The notes: generated by a model not told the origin, from the letters alone. A DNA stretch of 64,000 nucleotides from Acanthacorydalis orientalis (GCA_034766995.1 CM068313.1:18744012-18808011), one strand, 5' to 3'; positions 1 through 11,811 are shown, counted from the stretch's first letter. Numbers and translations are program-made.

Positions 1-149
1 AATAGATATTCTATTGATTTTAAATAAAATTTTAATCTTTTACAAAACTTCTATTTAGATCATTAATGAATTATCAATCAGTTATTAATTGCTGAGTACT
101 TATACTTGATATTTGTTTTTTAATAATTTTCAATTAAATATAACATACA

Positions 150-190
<41 letters not shown>

Positions 191-211
191 TCGTATATAT
201 ATATATATATA
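150..211. repeat. compound (GT)n-(TA)n microsatellite
   Basis: A short GT run passes into a TA run, which is broken once by ACTCG near 189-193 and then resumes. Confidence 0.95.
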
Positions 212-438
212 AAAGAAGAATGTCATATTAATTTTAAATTAAAGTATCTAATCTAAGCTTATCCTTTTACAAAATTTATTTAAATATATATTCTTATTTA
301 AGTATGCGTTTTAAATATATAGATGAACAATATAACAAATTAGGATATGTATTTTTTATAAAAATGCAATAATTGCGTTAACTTTTTTTAAATTCCATTA
401 TTTTCATTCATTTTTTATCAAATATGAATATATATTTG

Positions 439-482
<44 letters not shown>

Positions 483-877
483 GTATATGTATTCAAATTA
501 AGATAAAAGTTTTTATAGTCTTTTCAAGAATATAACAATTGACACAAATGAATTTACTTGTATTATTTCTATAAAATATCTTATTTAATTAATTGTTATA
601 ATACATAAAATACAGACATAAACAGTTTGTATGAAAAATATTTTTTTCTGCATTATATTTTGCTTAATATTACGTTTTACAAAAATATTAAGTTTTCTAT
701 AACAAATGTACTAAATAAGTATTAATATTAAAGAAAAGTTCTAAAACTACATGTTTTTGAAAATAATTAAATATTTAAAATTTGAAATGTTAAATATATT
801 ATATGTAATACAATGATGAACACTACTTATTTATTTTTTTTTTTTTTTGAAAAAGAAAAACAAGGAAATGTATACTC
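212..877. other. AT-rich non-coding DNA
   Basis: Apart from the TA array at 444-481 and an A/T homopolymer-rich patch near 833-860, I see no gene, RNA or transposon signal here. Confidence 0.6.
444..481. repeat. (TA)19 microsatellite
   Basis: An uninterrupted TA array of about 38 bp. Confidence 0.95.
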
Positions 878-908
878 TAAAATAATCTATACAATATAGA
901 TTATTTTA
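878..908. repeat. inverted repeat, 14-bp arms, 3-nt loop
   Basis: AAAATAATCTATA, then CAA, then its exact reverse complement; one more flanking T/A pair extends each arm to 14 bp. It would fold into a hairpin as RNA or single-stranded DNA. No run of T typical of a known terminator class follows, and a function is not implied. Confidence 0.85.
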
Positions 909-1370
909 AAAAATAATATCTGAAGTCGAAATATTCCTGAGAGAAAAAAAAAAGATAAAAAGAGAATTTCCTACAGTATTTTATATCCTCTATTGAAAGA
1001 TAAAATGTCTTTTATCACTTTACAAAAAAAAGTTCGAAAACTATAATATATACAAAGACAGTAAAAACACACTTTCAATTGAATAAATTTGAATTTTTTA
1101 TCGCCAATATAATTTGTAAAAATATTAATTTATTATACCTTAAATGTTTATAAATGTCTTTAAAATTTCAAACATTCATGCAAATTGAAATTTAATATCG
1201 ATTTTCATTTGAAAGGAATAGTCAGTCACTCGATATAAATTAATTTTTATAGAGCTTAATATTATATTTAAATGAAAATTCGTTACATCAAAGAAGAAAT
1301 TTGTAATATTTTCATATTCTAAAAAAGGAGTATTATCCCTTAAAACATTTAAGAAAAAATTATAATATCC

Positions 1371-1373
<3 letters not shown>
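909..1373. other. AT-rich non-coding DNA
   Basis: No coding frame, RNA gene or transposon end was seen in this stretch. Confidence 0.6.

Positions 1374-1418
<45 letters not shown>
1374..1418. repeat. (TA)22 microsatellite
   Basis: Uninterrupted TA array, followed by irregular GTATATGTGTGTATATGTATGT sequence-like degenerate copies to about 1441. Confidence 0.95.
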
Positions 1419-1421
<3 letters not shown>

Positions 1422-1620
1422 TATATGTGTGTATATGTATGTAGTTCGAGATGTTTACAGAAATACTACAAATAATATTATTTTTAAAAATTATTCGTAG
1501 TACCTTCACTGATAAAATTCTCTGCAGAAACATGAATCCACTTTTACAAAATTCAGGTGATGCCCTCGTTTAATGATCGCAATAAAAACAGAAAATTGAA
1601 GTTCAGTAATGAGTTTTTAC

Positions 1621-1769
1621 CTTTCGTGAACAGGAATCCCACGTTCGTTATTCAAATTTAGTTCACAAATGAGTATATAATACTTTTTGTTCTCAACAAC
1701 TTTGCCAACAAACATTTTGTTTTTGATGAATCTAAGCTTGGGATATCCGTCTACTTTTTCAAATAATAT
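1621..1769 (-). CDS. candidate internal exon, unidentified protein
   Basis: Seen on the minus strand: an acceptor-like TATTTTTGACAG, then 149 nt with a single open frame of 49 codons, then a donor-like GAAAG|GTAAAAAC. The frame starts in phase 0 and leaves two bases of a split codon. The predicted segment includes VDGYPKLRF, NKMFVGKVVENKKYY and NNERGIPVHE, a mixed composition richer in Gly, Val and Pro than the Lys/Ile/Tyr noise that AT-rich DNA produces. I do not recognise the family. A downstream in-frame partner exon could not be fixed. An open window of this length is common by chance here, so the splice-like borders and composition are the only support. Confidence 0.27.
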
Positions 1770-1858
1770 CTGTCAAAAATACGTACAATATACTTTTCAG
1801 ATAAGTACATTGGTATTTGTTTTTCTTTTTTAATATCTTCGTTTAATAAAACGAAGCA

Positions 1859-1861
<3 letters not shown>

Positions 1862-1914
<53 letters not shown>
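1862..1914. repeat. (TA)26 microsatellite
   Basis: Uninterrupted TA array of about 53 bp. Confidence 0.95.
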
Positions 1915-1916
<2 letters not shown>

Positions 1917-2230
1917 ACTTATTTATTATAATTTTTAGAAGAAAAATATGTTATCTCTTTAATTTTCAGTTCCTTCAATTATTACAGGAGTTGAACACAA
2001 AGATGAATTATTTTAAGCATACTTAATATTGTATATATGTATATACATGTATCAAATAAATAAATATATATATCAAATTTTAATTAAAATACAATATATT
2101 ATTGCAGTTAATTTAGTATAAAATTACTTGATTAAATGTCCAAAAATAATTTTAACTTTTAAATAAATATTAATTCTCTCATGTTTTAGAATATGAGATT
2201 CTTTCTGTTTGTAAAATTTTTTATTTTAAA

Positions 2231-2473
2231 TTTAAGTTAAAGTGGTATGGAAATGCACGCAGATCAAATGGGGAAAGTAAAATGAGGAAATGTTTAGAAG
2301 CAAGGCGTTAAGAAAGAAGAGGAAAAGAGAGACCAAAAACTATGTACGAAAGATACATAAAGCAGCTTGAAAGACGGCGTAGAAGCATCATACAGGAGAT
2401 GAAGAGATTGACTAGTAGTAGAGATGGATGGAAGAGATGAACCGAAACCGTTCCCACGGTGAAAAGCAGATAG
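2231..2473 (+). pseudogene. non-LTR retrotransposon ORF2 C-terminal relic
   Basis: One plus-strand frame reads LKWYGNARRSNGE, then RRGKERPKTMYERYIKQ, then EMKRLTSSRDGWKR. This is the characteristic tail of many insect LINE reverse-transcriptase polyproteins: a WYGHV-like motif, a basic Gly-Arg-Pro-Lys-Thr stretch, and a closing DRDGW(R/K)R. Two in-frame stops (2309-2311 and 2438-2440) break it; the second lies where a Trp is usual after WKR. A TAG at 2471-2473 is probably the original terminator. Nothing upstream of about 2231 looks like reverse transcriptase, so the copy is strongly 5'-truncated, as is usual for LINE insertions. Only 17 bp separate the final stop from a 57-bp TA array, which may be descended from the 3' tail. 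The reverse-strand reading frame over the same bases is a shadow. Confidence 0.68.
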
Positions 2474-2485
2474 GGAGAAACGAAA

Positions 2486-2490
<5 letters not shown>

Positions 2491-2547
<57 letters not shown>
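2491..2547. repeat. (TA)28 microsatellite at LINE 3' end
   Basis: Pure TA array starting just downstream of the LINE relic. Some LINE clades (RTE, for example) end in simple repeats, so this array may be the insertion tail or its expanded descendant. Confidence 0.95.
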
Positions 2548-2551
<4 letters not shown>

Positions 2552-2885
2552 TTTTACATTATTTACACATAACTTTCATTTAGTTTTCCTTACATAACTT
2601 ACAATATTTTTATATATTTTTGAAAATACATTATTTTCATAATAAACGTTATTTATGATATATAATAATACTTATATCTTCACAAAAATTTATTTTTTAA
2701 AAGGAGGATACTAAATTGCTAACAGTAAATTTATGCGAGTTATATGATTTTAAATACAATATATAAGGTATTTGTTGATCTGTTCCTATGACATAAAATA
2801 AAACGAACAAAAAATATTAAAAATAAAATTTTGGTATATCAAATCATCAAAATTGATAAATTAATTTATATGATTATATGCATGC

Positions 2886-2912
<27 letters not shown>
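2886..2912. repeat. (TA)13 microsatellite
   Basis: TA array of about 27 bp preceded by ATGCATGC. Confidence 0.95.
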
Positions 2913-2916
<4 letters not shown>

Positions 2917-3563
2917 ATGTATTACATTAAAAAAGCAAATCGCTCTTATCGAGTTAATTAAATACACATAATAAATTGCATGTATTTTTGGAAGGTGCGA
3001 TTAAACACATCAATATATATGTACAAGTAATTTAAATTTACACGTCACTAGCATGAAAATAACGTTCGGTAGTAATGTTATACGAAAATCTGATGCAGGC
3101 GTAGACATAAATAATATTCTAACCTTTATTGAAAACATTTACACCAGTGAGCCAGGTAGTAATCAGTTATTATTCGGTATGAAAGTAAACATTAAACATA
3201 AATTGAAGCATTAATATAATATGCCGTTAAAGTATTAACGAAATTTATATGTATCAATCAATTTTAAACATAATCCAACATAACCACCAGTGTACAAACA
3301 CATTATGCAAAACCAAATTTCAGTTCACTTGCGGATATTTGTGTTTTATATGAAATATACAAAGTGGTCCAATAACAAATACCTTTCGTTTATGAGCTCT
3401 TTTGTATTTATTAAATGGATTATGTTGTACAGGTTAACAAATACTATTATTTTATTGAGTAAATGATTTTCCTTTTTTTGATACGATTTCAATTTATTAA
3501 AAATATTTTGACACATTGAATTAATAGTTTTTGATTTAATATAGTAGTATCATTTAGAATATT

Positions 3564-3566
3564 GTA

Positions 3567-3607
<41 letters not shown>

Positions 3608-3620
3608 GTGTGTGTGTGTG
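3564..3620. repeat. compound (TA)n-(GT)n microsatellite
   Basis: TA tracts interrupted by GTG and TTTA, ending in a GT run; a short GA-rich patch follows to about 3640. Confidence 0.93.
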
Positions 3621-5025
3621 AAATAGAGAGAGAAAGAGTGTATTTATTCATTGTATTCTAAATTTTCTTATCTACAATAAAGAAATATGTACTCTGAATG
3701 AAATATAATTCAACGATTTCAGAGAGAATAGAGAAATATCGAAAAGTATATTTTAAGAATACCGTAAAGGGATCTAAAAAAAATAAAATTAGAATAAAGA
3801 GATGTGAAAATTATAAAATATAAAAACAAAAGTAAAGATTTAGAATTTAAATGAAATGAACATATTTCAAAAAAATAAAACAACTCAAAAACCACAGGAA
3901 TTATTAACTAAAAGTTAAAAAATATATAAATTCCTAAATAAATAGCCATTAACTAAAAATATAAAGATATTAGAGAACATCTAAAATGTATGGAAAACAG
4001 ATACTATTAAAGAATAATTTGCTGAAAACCTTTATCTAATAATAATTTTTTAAAGGTTATAAATGTGTAACGACAATATAAAAAGGTAAAAAGAATAATG
4101 CAGCAAAAATATTTTCTCTATTTAAAAAAAAAAACGGAGTTATATACTATCTAAAAACAGACATTTATAGAAATGTTCCCTCAACTAGAAATAATATATA
4201 TTAACTAACAAAATTCGAGAATATTTATGATTATTAACAAATTATTTGAATAATCGAAAGTTATGAAAATGTAACACAAAAAAAGCAAAAATACAATACA
4301 TATAAACACTTAAAAACATTTTTTTAATTAAAAGAAAATGTAATTTTTTAAAATATTCTTATTAAAAAATAATAATCTTTTGATATATACATTTATGTTA
4401 ACACTATGTTTCTACTGAGGGAATGCAATACCATTGGGCCATTCAACAGTTGCCAATGTATAACAAGAGAACAGTTTATTGATTCTAAATTTCTATTTTA
4501 AGTTGAAATGAATTCTAAAAATTTACTGGCTTTTGTATAAAAAAATTTTTTTTTAATTGAACATTTATACAAAACACAAATTTCTAATAAATTCTAAATT
4601 TAATATCGTTCTCAAAATATTCAATACATACACCAAAACAATATGAATCATTTCTTCACATACATAGATATTATACGAAATAAAAACAAAATACAGTTTC
4701 TGTTGTAATAAAAAAAATAATTATAGAAAACTAAACAATATAAATATTTTATTAACCAATTGAAACGTCAAATTTCAGCGAAATACTCATTCTATACGTA
4801 CGCATTTTATTAGTCTAGCTGGTTTTATGTTTGCGTTTATTCTATTTTAATGAATAATACACGTGAATTCACACTGTAGCTCTTTACCTATTCGTGCCAT
4901 AGAACAATCACACGAAATATACTACTTTACTTCTATAATTGTAATCAATAAATAAGTATATTGGTAAAACAGTTTATTCACAACCTGTAGGGTTTTATTT
5001 TATTATTTGTACTGGTATCCTTTGT

Positions 5026-5063
5026 TATAAAAAGGTTCGGTTTCGTATATCTTATTCAGATTT
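5026..5063 (+). promoter_or_regulatory. possible TATA plus Initiator core promoter
   Basis: TATAAAAAGG at 5026-5035 is followed by TTCAGATT, an Initiator-like element with the A at 5058. The spacing of about 32 bp from the TATA box to that A is the one expected for insect RNA polymerase II core promoters. No convincing transcript follows, and TATA-like words are frequent in such AT-rich DNA, although the GG end and the spacing are less common. Confidence 0.25.
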
Positions 5064-5625
5064 ATAGTAAGAAATAGTGACCTTTTAATACCGAGCAAGG
5101 TCTATATTGAAAGGCAAACAATTACCACAAAGGTTAATATAATGTATTTGTGTTAAAAAAAATATAGTGAAATGTATGACATCAACATTGTATTATTGAT
5201 TTATAAGAAGTAGACGGTATTTTATTGTTTTATATGCATTTTCAATAAACTGTTAATAATATAGTATTTACAAGTTCATTAAATACTATTAGTGCAGTAT
5301 CTTTGTTCAATTAACATATTTAACGTCAATAATAAACAAACGATGTACTAATGACATTTGAAAATAATAAGTATTTATGTCTAGAAATAATGATTTATTT
5401 TAAACATTTCAAAACATATCTTCAATAATAACAACAATCGATCATTTAAAGTACTTAGAGCAAATATATATTCAGATGTTTATGAAATATGTATGTTCGA
5501 AAATAATAAATTTATAATTCCTGAATAACGATTGTACCACCCTGAATTTGATATTCGGAAAAATATGATTTGCTTATATAGCTATTATATTTTAAAATAT
5601 ATCACATGTCATTCATACTGACTAT

Positions 5626-5627
<2 letters not shown>

Positions 5628-5676
<49 letters not shown>
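5628..5676. repeat. (CATA)3-(TA)18 compound microsatellite
   Basis: Three CATA units lead directly into a pure TA array. Confidence 0.95.
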
Positions 5677-5680
<4 letters not shown>

Positions 5681-6150
5681 CATTTTGGGTCATTAAAGTC
5701 TCTCGTAACGATATTAGAAATAATTTCTCAGAGAGAGAAACGTATTGAGTAATTAAATAAAGTTTTTGTTCACACAGATACACTTCATTGCATGAGAATA
5801 ATGAAATTACAGTTTTCATTTTACATAATACTCTATATAATAGTGATATTTTTATTGTAATGGAAATAGTATTATGTTTTCATCTTCAATAGAAATGAAT
5901 CTACACTTGGAGGTAAATAATTATATTTATTTTTTTCCATTTTGATATAGACATATTTTTCGAACACTTTTATAAATACTTGATTGTATTCTCAATTTTA
6001 TACATCAGTTATTTAATTACGTACGTATAAAGTTTTTATATGAAATAAATTATATACGTATTTATAAAAGTAGTTATTATATTTTCATTCATTATTATAT
6101 TTTTATTGAATATGAAACTAAATTTTTACCCGAATGAAATTTTCCAAAAA

Positions 6151-6633
6151 AAAGTAATAAGCAACAATAAGTGCATTTTTCGGTCTGTATTTTGGTAACA
6201 TCAACTTTGATTCTATTATTAATTTTGCTTCAAATTAGGCTATTGAATTAAAGATGAAAAAAAAGCAAATAAGAGCCAATTTTTTGTATGTGTTTAAAAC
6301 GGGTGGTAAAGAAGTAGAAAGTACTCGTAAATTAAACGACGCTTTTGATGTGAGTACTGTTAAGAAACGTACGGTACAATGGCGGTATCAAAAATTTCGT
6401 GTTAGAAACAAGAGCCTTGTAGATGAAGAAAATCGCGGACGTCTTTCTTCAGTTAATAACGACCAGCTGAAGGTGTTAGTTGAATCAAAACCACGCACAA
6501 CAATTCGAGAGTTTGCACAAAAGTTAGGCGTTAGTCATTCAACAGTTCTGGACCACTTAGAACAGCTAGGAAAATCTGTGCATGTGTATGGATTTAAAGA
6601 TTTTAAACCGCAATTATTTTTCTAGCAACATAA
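6151..6633 (+). mobile_element. internally deleted mariner (Hsmar1/cecropia-like TIRs)
   Basis: The right end reads ACCGCAATTATTTTTCTAGC followed by AACATAA, whose reverse complement matches the mariner end TTAGGTTGGTGCAAAA with AATTGCGGT next. The left end is more decayed: GCAACAATAAGTGCATTTTT aligns with GCAAAAATAATTGCGGTTTT, which places the boundary near 6151. The element is about 483 bp where full copies are near 1.28 kb, because everything from the middle of the transposase to the right terminal repeat is gone. What remains is a short 5' leader of about 80 bp and the DNA-binding half of the transposase. The leader (CGGTCTGTATTTTGG and TCTATTATTAATTTT) is shared with the fragment at 19240-19502, so the two are relatives. 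Confidence 0.75.
6254..6625 (+). CDS. mariner transposase N-terminal half, DNA-binding domains only
   Basis: An uninterrupted ATG-to-stop frame of 123 codons. Residues 1-50 carry the first helix-turn-helix of mariner transposases (starts MKKKQIRANFLYVFK; later VKKRTVQWRYQKFR). The acidic linker region VDEENRGRLS follows near residues 56-65, standing in for the usual DEERSGRPS, with the GRP core degenerate. The second helix-turn-helix spans about 72-107 (NNDQLKVLVESKPRTTIREF, then KLGVSHSTVLDHLEQLGK). After residue 107 the frame crosses the deletion junction and ends inside the right terminal repeat (KPQLFF). The DD34D catalytic domain is missing entirely, so no transposition activity is possible. 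A full transposase has about 340 residues. The frame is free of stops while every other mariner copy in this window is broken. Whether it is transcribed is unknown. Confidence 0.72.
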   Translation: MKKKQIRANFLYVFKTGGKEVESTRKLNDAFDVSTVKKRTVQWRYQKFRVRNKSLVDEENRGRLSSVNNDQLKVLVESKPRTTIREFAQKLGVSHSTVLDHLEQLGKSVHVYGFKDFKPQLFF

Positions 6634-7124
6634 TATTTTGTTTTTTATTTAATATCTTGGAATAAGTAATTGACACCAGAAAATTATTATTTAAATCGAA
6701 TTTTTAGATTTTTTACTGTTTCTTGAAGTGCAAAAAGTACTTTTGGAATAAAATAATAAAATATCTTTTCATAACAAAAATCGACTTTTTCATTGCATCA
6801 GTAAATTTTACAGTAAAGAAATATATGGTTTTTCTATATCGTATCGCAAACTATTTTATTAATTATTGATATAAATCATTAACAGACAAAATACTTTAAA
6901 TTCACATAATCTCAAGTGTATTCTATAAATAATTAAAATCAATTATAATGATAAAAAATTATATGAAATATTTACTAAACTTTTTTTGTTATTTTATATA
7001 TGAACATTGATTATATAAATTGAGAATGTTATTATAGAAATCACGTGTACTACTATGTTCATTATCATTAATTAAAGTCAAAACATGATAACGAGTTGAA
7101 AAAGATGAGAAAAATCCAATTTAG
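6634..7124. other. AT-rich non-coding DNA
   Basis: No gene or repeat family recognised between the mariner and the GC-richer island. Confidence 0.6.
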
Positions 7125-7450
7125 CAAAAAATTATCGCCAGGCTGACTAGAATCAGCTGTTTGAGATATCACAAGTCGAAAGTGTACTGTTGCTCGTTCG
7201 CTTAGTTATCATCGAGCAACGTGTAATGTGACATGTGCGCTTCATGTTCTCTACCTTCTCTCCCATATCGCATAACCGCACCTACCTTCTAAAGCGTCCA
7301 TCAACGTCAACTTTCGTGTCCCGGGATCTCTAACATGTCGCACGCAGCCTCAAATATTTAGTTAACACTACGAAGTTCTAATGAAACAACATATTGCGAT
7401 TAGGAACTAATGTTCGCATAATATATAGTATCGCTTAGGGTGAATTGATC
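7125..7450. promoter_or_regulatory. GC-richer island, possible regulatory element
   Basis: About 320 bp with clearly more G+C and CpG than its surroundings (for example CATATCGCATAACCGCACC and GTGTCCCGGGATCTC). It contains an 8-bp inverted repeat, GTTGCTCG at 7189-7196 and CGAGCAAC at 7213-7220, separated by 16 nt. No frame of useful length with good splice borders was found on either strand, so I read it as conserved non-coding DNA rather than an exon. This is inference from composition only. Confidence 0.3.
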
Positions 7451-9567
7451 GACGCCTAAACGACTTTGTTATATACTGGAACTAGTAATAGCGAAACAAA
7501 AACACAATTTGCTATACAAATAGATGTGTGATATGACTTTAAGGTCAAAGCGTGTATTCAATTAGGACGGAATCAATAAAAACAAAATGTTCAGCCCTTA
7601 AGTGGAAAGAATCTTTTCAGAAATACATACGTTTTCAACCATATTCACAAATATTAATATAAGTATATTAAAATAATTAAACAGTTTACAGAAGTGTGTT
7701 AAATTAAAATATTTAAATAACACTTTTTTTTAGTTTTCATTTGTCTTATTTAACTGGATTGCGTTCTACAAAAACGACTTTGTATAATTTAATTATTCAT
7801 GAACAGTACAGGTAAATTTTGGAATGTCTACTATTAAATTTTAATTGTTAGAATAAGTATAAATAAAACTCTGTTCGTAAATTTTATCGTTCGTTTTGTT
7901 CTTTTTACTTCGTTCATTAAATTACAAAGAGTTATGTTTCTTTTTGACTATATGATATTCATAAAATTTAAAAACTCTAATTTTTTAGAGTTTTTTTATC
8001 AAACATTCGTAAACAAGTGTTGTTTTTACTTAAAAAATATTTTTTCTAAGAATGAGTATTTTGATATATTTTCTAATTTTTTATGTATTTAATGAAATGA
8101 AAACAAGTTTTGTATATTACACATTTTCACGCAGTTATTCTCTAAAAATAGCCTTTATAAAGAATATTCAAAATATTTGAAAAAATCACGATTATTTCTA
8201 ATAATAAATCAATCCAAAATTATTTGTTCGAATATTTGTATCTATAAATACCGTATACATATATATGATATTAATCATACTATTATTATTTATAAATTCA
8301 TAAAACAGAAACTAATTTATTTCATAAATGTTTCAAATATATGTAATAATTGATGTTACAGCTTCATTCAAAACGTCCAGGAAAACATTCGTCGTGTGTT
8401 CTAATATTAAACCTCGTATATTTTAATATCATAATAAACTTTTATGAAATATTGATATATTTTGAACTAATACTCTTTTCATTTTTCTATTAATATATTA
8501 TCTATTAAATATTATGCGTACATAATATCTTTCGTATATATGCAACAGAAATACCAACCATGCGAAAATTATAAAAAAATATTCCCGAAAATAAATTCTT
8601 TTTCCACCTACAAACCATACAACCATAGTTGTTGACGCGCCCTTAAATCCCAAATAACTAACTAAAAAAACATAATTTTTTCTCATCAAAAATATTTTTT
8701 TCGCACAGACACAAACTTTTATATACTTTGGTTTTCTGAGAATGATTGCATCTCCAACGAAATGTGCATAAGCAACAATTGAAATTTATCGATAATTTTT
8801 ATTATTATATCTTATCAGAATTTTTTGTGGTTTCTGTGATAAAAAATTACACTCGATTTCAGAAATTTCTACGAACAGTTTAATTATTTATCACAGTTTT
8901 ACTTAATTCTTTAATTTTGTTTTTTTTTGACGAAAATATTATTTATTAGTTGAAATCAAATTTAATAATTAATTAACATTCAGTATTGAATTTTATCCAT
9001 AATATATAATTAGAATCTATTCAAACTTAGTTTTTTTTTGTAAACATATAATAAGTATTTATATTAACTTTTTCTTCTAAAACATAAAAACCCAAAATAC
9101 AACAAATATTTAATCAATAAAAAAAAATCGAATATATTCAGAAATCAAATCTTGATATGAAATTTAATTCCATCAAATGAAGAAACATGATTTCATAACG
9201 TAAACGCCAGGTATTTGGAAATCAAGTTACAAATTCATTGAAACTTTCAGACGACATGAAACTTTTTCTCAAACATTCATCGACATAGCGTATTTCAGTT
9301 CTTTGAATCTTATTTTAATTATTATCTTTACTGTTTATCTCCTGAGACTGGATATTAAACTTGTTATATAAGAAAATAACATTACTTTCTGACAATTTTA
9401 CCTAATTAAGAATGTATTATAAATTCAAACTTTATTTTCATTCCATAAGGTTAAACAAAATGAAAAAATATATACACAAATTATCAGTTTGAATAGTTGT
9501 TTTCTTATCTAAGATATTTTCAGTAAAACAAGAAAAAGAAAAACAATTTACATTATTTATTATGCAC

Positions 9568-9570
<3 letters not shown>
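7451..9570. other. AT-rich non-coding DNA
   Basis: A minus-strand frame of 62 codons from an ATG at 8686 and a plus-strand open stretch without ATG at about 9204-9371 were examined; neither resembles a known domain. Otherwise nothing seen. Confidence 0.5.

Positions 9571-9625
<55 letters not shown>
9571..9625. repeat. (TA)27 microsatellite
   Basis: Pure TA array ending in GGGG. Confidence 0.95.
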
Positions 9626-9627
<2 letters not shown>

Positions 9628-10545
9628 GGATATAAACTATTTGATTTAGCTTAAAAGCAGATGTAATCTCAGAATTTAGTTGACAGTTAAATCAATTGCA
9701 ACTACTAATAGTAAGTAGTTCCTATTGACATTATACCCGAAGTCAACATTATCATGAATACACAATGAACTGAAATTAACCAATTGTAAATACAATTGTA
9801 GATATATCGCTGAACACAAAACCAGTAGCAAATTTCAATGAGTATGATTTATGGTTTATGTAAAAATAGCTATCGTTTGTTGTAACTATAAATATTCATA
9901 TTTTATTTTCATTTTTAATAGCCTATTTTCATTACTAGGAAGGAACTATTTACATTTTAATTACATGTATTGTATATATACAATTTCATTTTAAAATCTT
10001 CCGCTCCGTTCATACATTCATATACAGTTAAATATGAAAAGAAGGTAATGTTTATTTAAATAAATTAAATTATTCAAAAATGTGTACGAACCATGTAAAA
10101 GATCGGTTCTTTTTTGAAAATAGTAGGTATACATCTGTCATCATTCCATGTTTGTTGATATTCTCTTTTAACGCATGCGGTGCTGAAACCGGATGAGACA
10201 CATGTTCAATGATATATGTAACTTATAAACAAAATTCTATATAACACGAAAGGTCTCCAAATTTGTGTTTAAGTTAATACCCCATGCACGGAAAATACTC
10301 TTAACGACTGGCAATGCAGTTGTGTAAATTAATGTACAAGAAAAATAAATATGAACAGGAGCGTAGGAAGACGAGATTGATATAAATTTCAGTTGAAGGA
10401 GAGAGATTTTTTTTAAAAATAGAATATGTTTATGTTATTTTACAATTTATCATAATACAAAAATATACGAAAAGTAAAATATTAGTTGTGATATTAGCGT
10501 AAATAATTTTATGTCCAACATTAATTTCCGTTAGTTTACACTCTC

Positions 10546-10548
<3 letters not shown>

Positions 10549-10601
<53 letters not shown>
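10549..10601. repeat. (TA)26 microsatellite
   Basis: Uninterrupted TA array. Confidence 0.95.
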
Positions 10602-10604
<3 letters not shown>

Positions 10605-11791
10605 TAATGTGTGTATAACGTTTATATAATGATTTAATGAAAATATAGACGATTCAAATGATAATTTCACTGAATATTAAAACATTGTGCATGAATTTCT
10701 GTTTGAATGTAATTTGTTTTTAATTTATTAAAGAAATATTTACATAAACTCGATCTTATTTATTTTTTCACCTGTGTACTCGTTATTGCAAAAAATTTGT
10801 TTCAAAATTTTATCTTTGAATTATATTAGCTTTTAGTTGATGTGACCTATTTCAGTCTTGTGTTCTCTTTATGCAAATAGATTTTCAAAATAATTAAACT
10901 TATTTTATATAAAACCATCAGACTATTAAATAAGTATTTAAACTAATAACAAGGACTAAAAATATAATTCAGCATTAGTGAAAGAAAACCTACTTATATA
11001 GATTTTTAAATTAAAATTCAAATAGAATGCAAGAAATGTTCTGTTATTTTAAAAATAAAATAGTCCTATACAATATTTCTTTAATAAATGTTTCAGTATG
11101 TTCTATAAAAAAATCGAAAAATACCTAATTGTTTAATGCGAAGTAGAATTTACGAGTTAAAGTCAATAAAGTTCCCTTCACTAAATGATCTTTATTGGTA
11201 CTAGAGTAAAAATGTATCTAACAGTAATTAAATTCATCTCTGGATACCACGTACAAACAACTATGTATACACATTTACTGATTTAGTGTAACAAGTAATT
11301 ACTTCTTATAGTGATAAACAGTTCAAAACGAAGTACACTTTAATATGTATTTACTATGTCATTTCTAGAAAGAAAAAACTAACGAGTTTTAGTATTAATA
11401 TTCAAATTGTTTGTCGCAGAATTCTGCAACAAACATTTTATATTCTATATACTTTCAAAAATATTAAAATAAACCATCGTTTCCTAAACGGCATGCATTA
11501 TTTCTGAAATATTCAATTAATAATTTGATCATTTTTTATTATTATTTATGCAAATCTGTATGGTTAATTTGTAGTTTTCAGAGTGCTAAAATACAACAAA
11601 AAATATATTTCAGAGTGTTGGCATGTGAATTTCTGAAAAAATGATTTTGGTCATCTAAATATGCAATAATCAAAATGATCCAAATATTAATTTTTGCAGC
11701 ATAATTTCATATATTCAAGTATGTGGAGAATTAACGTTCAAATTTAAAGAAAAATATTTGAATGATATTTAAGACATATGATATATCTTGT

Positions 11792-11811
11792 GTATATATA
11801 TATTATATATA

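Larger units (their letters stand above)
2548..5025. other. AT-rich non-coding DNA with scattered repeats
   Basis: Apart from the arrays at 2886-2912 and 3564-3620 no transposon or RNA was recognised. A 53-codon ATG-initiated frame at about 3053-3214 exists but is of a length expected by chance. Confidence 0.5.

Noticed and set aside
2308..2490. Minus-strand frame of 60 codons
   Set aside because: It is the antisense shadow of the LINE reverse-transcriptase relic, which reads correctly on the plus strand.
8498..8686. Minus-strand ATG frame of about 62 codons
   Set aside because: Hydrophobic, no domain, no splice context; of a length expected by chance in two strands of 64 kb of AT-rich DNA.
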